NCBI GenBank assembly: GCA_016195295.1
Contig: JACPZV010000040.1
Coordinates: 1 to 18,178 of the forward strand
Length of the DNA: 18,178 nucleotides
Origin: Acidobacteriota bacterium
GTDB taxonomy: Bacteria > Acidobacteriota > Vicinamibacteria > Vicinamibacterales > CAVVIG01
Reading direction: 5' to 3'
Every line of letters starts with the position of its first letter. The first letter of the stretch is position 1. This document shows, one piece after another, positions 14,658-18,178 of this stretch. The position numbers were made by a program, and so were the translations under genes. A model generated the notes under the pieces. The model ran no database searches. It was not told the origin of the DNA and was given only the letters and a program-made list of their open reading frames with translations.

Positions 14658-15806
14658 ATGAAGTTCTCATTTGGGCGACCGAGCCTGGCCATCGCGACGG
14701 GACTCATCGTGTGGCTGACGAGCGTTGCCCTGACGGCGGGCCAGGCACCGCAAGGGCCGCGGCCCCAGATGTCGGAAGAGGCGTTCAAGAACATCCAGGT
14801 CCTCAAGGGAATTCCGGTCGACGAATTCATGGGGACGATGGGACTTTTTTCCGCGGCACTGAGCGTGTGTTGCGCGGAGTGCCACACGGGAGCCGGCACC
14901 TCCAATCCAAAATGGGAGGACGACCCGCCCCGAAAACGCACGGCGCGCCGCATGGTGCAAATGGTCGCCGCCATCAATCGCGACAACTTCAACGGGCGGC
15001 AGGTCGTCACGTGCTGGACGTGCCATCGAGGGAGCCAGAGTCCCCTGGTCACGCCTCCGCTCGACAAAATGTACGGTGATCCAGTGGTCGAGCCGCCGGA
15101 CATTCTCGCGCGGGCGGCCTCCGGAGAACCGACGGTGGATGAGATATTCGACAAGTATGTGCAAGCGCTCGGTGGCGCAGCGCGGCTGGCGAACCTTACG
15201 AGCTATGTCGCCAAAGGAACCAGCACGCCGTTCGGCGACGTCGGAAAGGGGTACCCGACGGAAATTTACGCGAAGGCCCCCAATCAGCTCGCCACGATCG
15301 TCCATCAGCACGAAGGAGACATGGCCAGAACGTTCGACGGCCGCGAGGGGTACTTCAAGTTGCCGCTCACCGTTGTGGAGGAGTATCCCTGGACGGGCGG
15401 CGCGCTCGAGGGGGCCAGGCTCGACGCCGAGTTCGCCTTTCCAGCGCGAATCAAGGACTTCCTGACCAACTGGCGCGTGAGTTTCTCGACGACGATCAAT
15501 GGTGTCGACGTGCGGGTCGTCCAGGGAACCGGCGCATCGGGCCTGGTTGCGACGTTGTACTTCGACAAGGCATCCGGCCTGCTCGTCCGGATGGTGCGTT
15601 ATTCGAATTCGGCGGTCGGCCGTGTGCCGACCCAGCTCGATTTCTCCGACTACCGCCCGGTCGCCGGGGTGATGATGCCGTTCAAATGGTCCTATTCATG
15701 GTTGAGCGGGCGGGACGACTTCGCGCTGACCGACGTGCAGCCAAACATCGCGATCGATCCGGCAAGGTTCGGTAAGCCGGTGGCCGCGGTTCGACCGCCC
15801 CGCTGA
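14658..15806 (+). CDS. Dihaem cytochrome c, reaction-centre cytochrome c subunit-like, with C-terminal extension
   Basis: This 382-residue protein starts with a signal peptide (MKFSFGRPSLAIATGLIVWL, cleavage near LTAGQ). NIQVLKGIPVDEFMGTMGLF at about 45-64 leads to haem site one, CAECH at 72-76. After RRMVQMVAAINRDNFNG comes site two, CWTCHRGS at 119-126. The order 'NIQVLK...CxxCH...M..INxxxF...VTCxxCHRGS' is characteristic of the cytochrome subunit family of photosynthetic reaction centres (CytoC_RC). That family is common in non-phototrophic Acidobacteriota. Only two of four haem sites are present. Residues from about 135 (EPTVDEIFDKYVQALGGAAR) form a beta-rich domain resembling outer-membrane lipoprotein-sorting folds. 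Probably a periplasmic electron carrier with unknown partner. AGGGGA precedes the start, and an 18-bp palindrome lies upstream. Confidence 0.85.
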   Translation: MKFSFGRPSLAIATGLIVWLTSVALTAGQAPQGPRPQMSEEAFKNIQVLKGIPVDEFMGTMGLFSAALSVCCAECHTGAGTSNPKWEDDPPRKRTARRMVQMVAAINRDNFNGRQVVTCWTCHRGSQSPLVTPPLDKMYGDPVVEPPDILARAASGEPTVDEIFDKYVQALGGAARLANLTSYVAKGTSTPFGDVGKGYPTEIYAKAPNQLATIVHQHEGDMARTFDGREGYFKLPLTVVEEYPWTGGALEGARLDAEFAFPARIKDFLTNWRVSFSTTINGVDVRVVQGTGASGLVATLYFDKASGLLVRMVRYSNSAVGRVPTQLDFSDYRPVAGVMMPFKWSYSWLSGRDDFALTDVQPNIAIDPARFGKPVAAVRPPR

Positions 15807-16042
15807 CGTATCCGGTGAATCGAGCCACAACTACCTGCTTCGGGCGATCCCGACCGAGACGTGGAGCCGTGCCCTCAGACGGAGCCACGCCGAACACCGC
15901 AATGCGTGTCGTACTGATCCGGGCGCTGGAGGAGTACGCGGCAGGCCGCCTGAAATTGTGAAAATCGCACAGCCTTATCGTTCATTGTTTGTGTTTGATA
16001 AAGGTATGTGCCTTTACGACAATCGCCGGCGGAAGGCAACAC
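15807..16042. other. Intergenic stretch, no gene recognised
   Basis: I see no convincing coding sequence on either strand and no clear terminator after the cytochrome stop at 15806. Base composition drops toward AT in the second half (around 15955-16010), consistent with a promoter or decayed region before the lipoprotein remnant. Confidence 0.4.
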
Positions 16043-16231
16043 TTGAGCCGTCGTCACTGGCTCGTCCTCGCGGCGATTTCGACGAGCGCTTGCGGCTCGT
16101 CCCCTTCGACTCGCACTCAGCCGACGACACCGACCACATCGACACCCGTCCCGACTTATGCGGTCTCAGGGGAACTGCGTGACACATTCACCAACGTTCG
16201 GATAACAGGGCGCGTTCAATGGTGTGATTAA
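16043..16231 (+). pseudogene. Truncated lipoprotein-like remnant (signal peptide plus short stub)
   Basis: From TTG 16043, preceded by GGAAGG at 16031-16036, the frame reads LSRRHWLVLAAISTSACGSS, a lipoprotein-type signal ending at a cysteine. A threonine/proline-rich linker (TRTQPTTPTTSTPVPTY) and AVSGELRDTFTNVRITGRVQ follow. The latter resembles the start of a carboxypeptidase-regulatory-like or Fn3-like repeat. The frame then stops at TAA 16229. At 62 residues it is far shorter than proteins with this layout. Beyond the stop, 16232-16430 shows no matching continuation that I can identify. It is probably a gene that lost its 3' part; an ATG at 15989 is a less likely start. Confidence 0.5.
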
Positions 16232-16443
16232 TAATGGCGACAATTTGATCAGGCATGAGGCGGCAAGAACCGTCGGAATGGGTGGCAATTCGCCAGACAG
16301 GGATAGTGTGTATTACCCATATGGTAACCCTCTTCACCCTAACGACAACGACAGGCGCAGCGTCCGGCTTTTGTGGAACAGGGAGCCGGGCCATTCCCTT
16401 ACTACTTCGTTAGACAGAGACAGCAGATAGAGCTTGCACGAAT
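16232..16443. other. Non-coding or decayed stretch
   Basis: This stretch is lower in GC than its surroundings. A plus-strand open frame at 16224-16430 (68 codons, NNGDNLIRHEAARTVGMG) has no recognisable domain and could be the shifted continuation of the lipoprotein remnant. I cannot show that it is translated. Confidence 0.3.
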
Positions 16444-16646
16444 TCAGTAATCCTCCGGCTTCATCATCGTGACGCCGCCGACGGCCTCAGTGCCGTGGCT
16501 ACAAAAACAGTCGCGAAGCGCGTTGAGAATTTCGTTCAGCTTTTCGCGACGCAGCGCGCAGCTTTTTCTTGACGACAAGGGTCGAATGATCGTGAAGGCA
16601 GTCGCGCTCGTCGATGATGACTTCGCTGCCGCATGAGAATTGAGAA
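16444..16646 (-). pseudogene. Possible frameshifted coding remnant downstream of hicA
   Basis: On the minus strand the first frame reads CGSEVIIDERDCLHDHSTLV then VKKKLRA. A one-base shift near 16555 gives LRREKLNEILNALRDCFCSH then GTEAVGGVTMMKPEDY, ending in TGA at 16446-16444. Together the two pieces look more protein-like than the other frames, but no start or family was identified. It may be the tail of a lost gene. Confidence 0.25.
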
Positions 16647-16880
16647 TCAGCGTTCCTCGAGCAGCTTCATGAACTGCTCTCGCGTGAAGCCGGCGTCTCG
16701 GAGAAGAGACACCAGCAAACCGCGCTTGAGTTCTTTGTGGTTGGGAACGGAGAGACGCACGAACGGCTGGCTCGTTTGCTTGAGGATGATGTGGCTGCCC
16801 TTCTGGTGATGGACCTCGAAACCTGCCTTCGTCAGTACCCGGACAAAGTCTTGCCCTGACACGACGGGCAGTTTAGGCAC
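16647..16880 (-). CDS. hicA: HicA-family toxin (mRNA interferase)
   Basis: This 77-residue protein matches the HicA family in size and motif. VVSGQDFVRVLTKAGFEVHH is the first helix and strand. KGSH at 27-30 carries the catalytic histidine used by the family to cut mRNA. FVRLSVPNHKELKRGLLVSL and LLRDAGFTREQFMKLL follow. The fold is a small double-stranded-RNA-binding-like domain. The start is GTG (16880-16878), overlapping the hicB stop by 8 bp, so translation is probably coupled. All key residues appear intact. Antitoxin first is the reverse of the classic hicAB order, but it is common. Confidence 0.9.
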   Translation of the reverse strand: MPKLPVVSGQDFVRVLTKAGFEVHHQKGSHIILKQTSQPFVRLSVPNHKELKRGLLVSLLRDAGFTREQFMKLLEER

Positions 16881-17097
16881 GCACCCTCACGCTCGCAATC
16901 TCCGGGTCGACGGCCGCCGGGATCGGCAGCTTGTCGATCTTCAGGCTCTCGATATACGCCTCGATCGCCTCGCGGATGTTGTCGAGCGCCTCGGCCCGGG
17001 TGTCGCCCTGCGAGTAGCAGCCGGGAAGCGCCGGGCAGTGCACGACGTAGCCGCCGTCCTCGGGATCGGGCTCAAGAACGATTTTGTATTCCATCAT
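16873..17097 (-). CDS. hicB: HicB-family antitoxin
   Basis: The likely start is ATG 17097 (or the next codon, 17094), giving about 74 residues. The frame remains open to 17223, but the first 42 residues are not family-like. The protein reads MMEYKIVLEPDPEDGGYVVH, then CPALPGCYSQGDTRAEALDN, then IREAIEAYIESLKIDKLPIP, the partial RNase H-like fold of HicB. Proteins of this short form neutralise HicA by direct contact. No clear C-terminal DNA-binding domain is present, so autoregulation may be weak or use another mode. AGGTG about 7 bases before the ATG and a TATAAT hexamer upstream support the start. It overlaps hicA by 8 bp. Confidence 0.88.
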   Translation of the reverse strand: MMEYKIVLEPDPEDGGYVVHCPALPGCYSQGDTRAEALDNIREAIEAYIESLKIDKLPIPAAVDPEIASVRVRA

Positions 17098-17112
17098 CTC
17101 AGCACCTGATTG

Positions 17113-17118
17113 ATTATA
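17113..17118 (-). promoter_or_regulatory. -10 element (TATAAT) of the hicBA promoter
   Basis: On the minus strand TATAAT lies 15 bp upstream of the hicB ATG at 17097, which would give a transcript start near 17106 and a leader of about 10 nt. No good -35 hexamer is seen 16-18 bp upstream. Confidence 0.45.
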
Positions 17119-17313
17119 CGCTGCGAGCGCATTAAAGATGCCGCCGCTGAGCATACCCGAGGAAAGCTGCGGACACTTGCACTCGCCGTTGTAAGGTTGA
17201 TCCACAATCGGAAGCTGCTGCACATGCTCGACAGCGTCCGATGGAATGCACCGCTACGAAGGTGACAAAGTAGTGGTAACGATTCCCGCGTCTGTTTTCA
17301 AGGAGCTGACACC

Positions 17314-17976
17314 ATGTTGAGCGTTGGCGGGCGCCTCACAGCCTTCGCGGGAGTGCTCTTTCTTGCGACCTTCACATTCTCGGTCTGCTCGAAACCGGCT
17401 CCGCCGCGCCAGCAGTCTGCGTCGCCGCCGCTGCTCGGCGAGATCACGCCGGTCGTTTCGGTGAAAGAGCTGATGGAACACATGATCGATCCGATCGCCG
17501 ACAACATCTTCGACGCCGTGTGGTGGGACACCACGGCCAAAGGCGTGGTGGAACACCAGCCGAGAACCGACGAGGACTGGGAAAAAATCAGAATCGGCGC
17601 CGTCACGCTGGCTGAAGGCATCGATCTGCTCAAGGTCCCGCGCCCGCTCGCGCCGGAGGGAGATGTGAACAACAGCCTCGGTCCGAACCCGCCGGAGCTG
17701 TCGCCGACGGAAATCAAGGCGAAGATCGACAAAGACCCGGTGCTGTGGATCGCCAAGATTCAGGCGCTGCGCAACGTGGGCCTCGAGGTCCTCGAGATCG
17801 TGAAGAAGAAGGACGTCGACGCGCTCTGGCAGGCGGGCGGCGATCTGGACGAAGCGTGCGAGGCTTGCCATCTCGAATACTGGTACCCGGGCGACAAGAC
17901 GACCGTGCTCGAGCAAAGGAAGGCTCGGGCGAGGTTCGAAAAACGCGGACGCCGAGTGGACGATAGGAAACATTAG
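17314..17976 (+). CDS. Exported monohaem cytochrome c'-like protein
   Basis: This 220-residue protein starts at ATG 17314 after AGGAG (about 17300). It has an N-terminal hydrophobic segment (FAGVLFLATFTFSVCSKPAP), a signal peptide or possible lipoprotein anchor at C25, although the lipobox is not canonical. SVKELMEHMIDPIADNIFDA opens a mostly helical domain. RTDEDWEKIRIGAVTLAEGI and IAKIQALRNVGLEVLEIVKK follow. The single haem site CEACH at 182-186 sits near the C-terminus in DLDEACEACHLEYWYPGD. A C-terminal CxxCH after a helical bundle is the arrangement of cytochrome c'. The WYPG tail is typical of acidobacterial and proteobacterial exported relatives. The electron partner is unknown. Plus strand, not in an operon with the hicBA pair. 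Confidence 0.78.
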   Translation: MLSVGGRLTAFAGVLFLATFTFSVCSKPAPPRQQSASPPLLGEITPVVSVKELMEHMIDPIADNIFDAVWWDTTAKGVVEHQPRTDEDWEKIRIGAVTLAEGIDLLKVPRPLAPEGDVNNSLGPNPPELSPTEIKAKIDKDPVLWIAKIQALRNVGLEVLEIVKKKDVDALWQAGGDLDEACEACHLEYWYPGDKTTVLEQRKARARFEKRGRRVDDRKH

Positions 17977-18068
17977 CGGGGTGTCGCTCGAGGTGGCTCG
18001 GCGGTTTATGACTACTTCAGCTCGAACGCGTACGCGCGGTCGGCGCCGGTTGTGCCCTCGTCGGTGCA

Positions 18069-18178
18069 TCAGAAGATCGCAATGGGATTAACCGGCGATC
18101 CCGTGCCGTTCGGGATCGGCAGCGGTCCGACGGTGAGCATGAACTCCCAGTGGTTTCTGGCCGCGGCGATCTCGGCCA
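18069..18178 (-). CDS. Cyclase/kynurenine-formamidase-like protein, C-terminal end (5' part outside window)
   Basis: Only 35 residues before TGA 18071-18069 are visible: AEIAAARNHWEFMLTVGPLP then IPNGTGSPVNPIAIF. The HWEFMLTVGPLPIPNGTGSP pattern matches the end of the cyclase family (metal-dependent hydrolases related to kynurenine formamidase), where the last strands carry a GTGSP turn. The metal-binding motif would be upstream of the visible part, outside the window. The frame continues open after the stop for 19 codons (TDEGTTGADRAYAFELK), which I treat as chance. Confidence 0.6.
   Translation of the reverse strand, partial: AEIAAARNHWEFMLTVGPLPIPNGTGSPVNPIAIF

Noticed and set aside
18012..18068. 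Frame continuing past the cyclase stop as TDEGTTGADRAYAFELK
   Set aside because: It is too short, the cyclase family normally ends near the stop seen, and no second domain can be named.
17254..18069. A 271-codon minus-strand frame antisense to the monohaem cytochrome
   Set aside because: It is a shadow of the cytochrome gene, which has a signal segment and a CxxCH motif.

Overview
This window looks like chromosomal DNA from an Acidobacteriota bacterium, probably close to the Vicinamibacteria. The inference rests on high GC content, two loci of the acidobacterial type that pair a PadR regulator with an 'ADOP' permease (acidobacterial duplicated orphan permease), and clusters of exported proteins and cytochromes typical of that phylum. 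No species assignment is possible from the sequence alone.

Left part (1-9510). The end of a Fic-family gene meets a small membrane-protein gene tail to tail. A palindrome-rich spacer then leads to padR1-ADOP1, followed by an alcohol-dehydrogenase-like gene broken by an in-frame TAG and a DUF4386 membrane protein. A second DUF4386 gene faces the first and overlaps its 3' end. Next, on the minus strand, comes padR2-ADOP2, in which the permease has an internal deletion plus frameshift. Both padR genes carry the same unusual layout directly before their start codons: a GGAACARGCC block followed by 15-bp TAGA/TCTA-type palindromes. A further copy faces the divergent membrane-protein gene at 483-1193. 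I read these as operators of a local PadR circuit.

Middle (9511-14657). A fragment resembling the 3' half of a tRNA, with T-arm, lies at about 9581-9623. To its right is a compact minus-strand operon of exported proteins, read from right to left: a DUF6152-like protein, a secreted protein of unknown function, a metallo-beta-lactamase-fold protein lacking the HxH half of its metal motif, a paralogue of the second gene, and a beta-helix protein with C-terminal Fn3 domains whose frame is interrupted by a TGA. A divergent promoter region with an 18-bp perfect palindrome separates this operon from a dihaem cytochrome gene.

Right part (14658-18178). A cytochrome related to the reaction-centre cytochrome c subunit family is followed by about 840 bp of mostly decayed sequence (a truncated lipoprotein and a possible frameshifted remnant). 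Then come a hicB-hicA toxin-antitoxin pair, a monohaem cytochrome-c'-like protein, and the C-terminus of a cyclase/kynurenine-formamidase-like protein running off the end.

The density of broken genes (ADH, ADOP2, beta-helix, lipoprotein remnant, tRNA fragment) is notable. It suggests an accessory, decaying region, unless some of the breaks are assembly errors. No CRISPR array, rRNA, complete tRNA, transposase or integrase was recognised.
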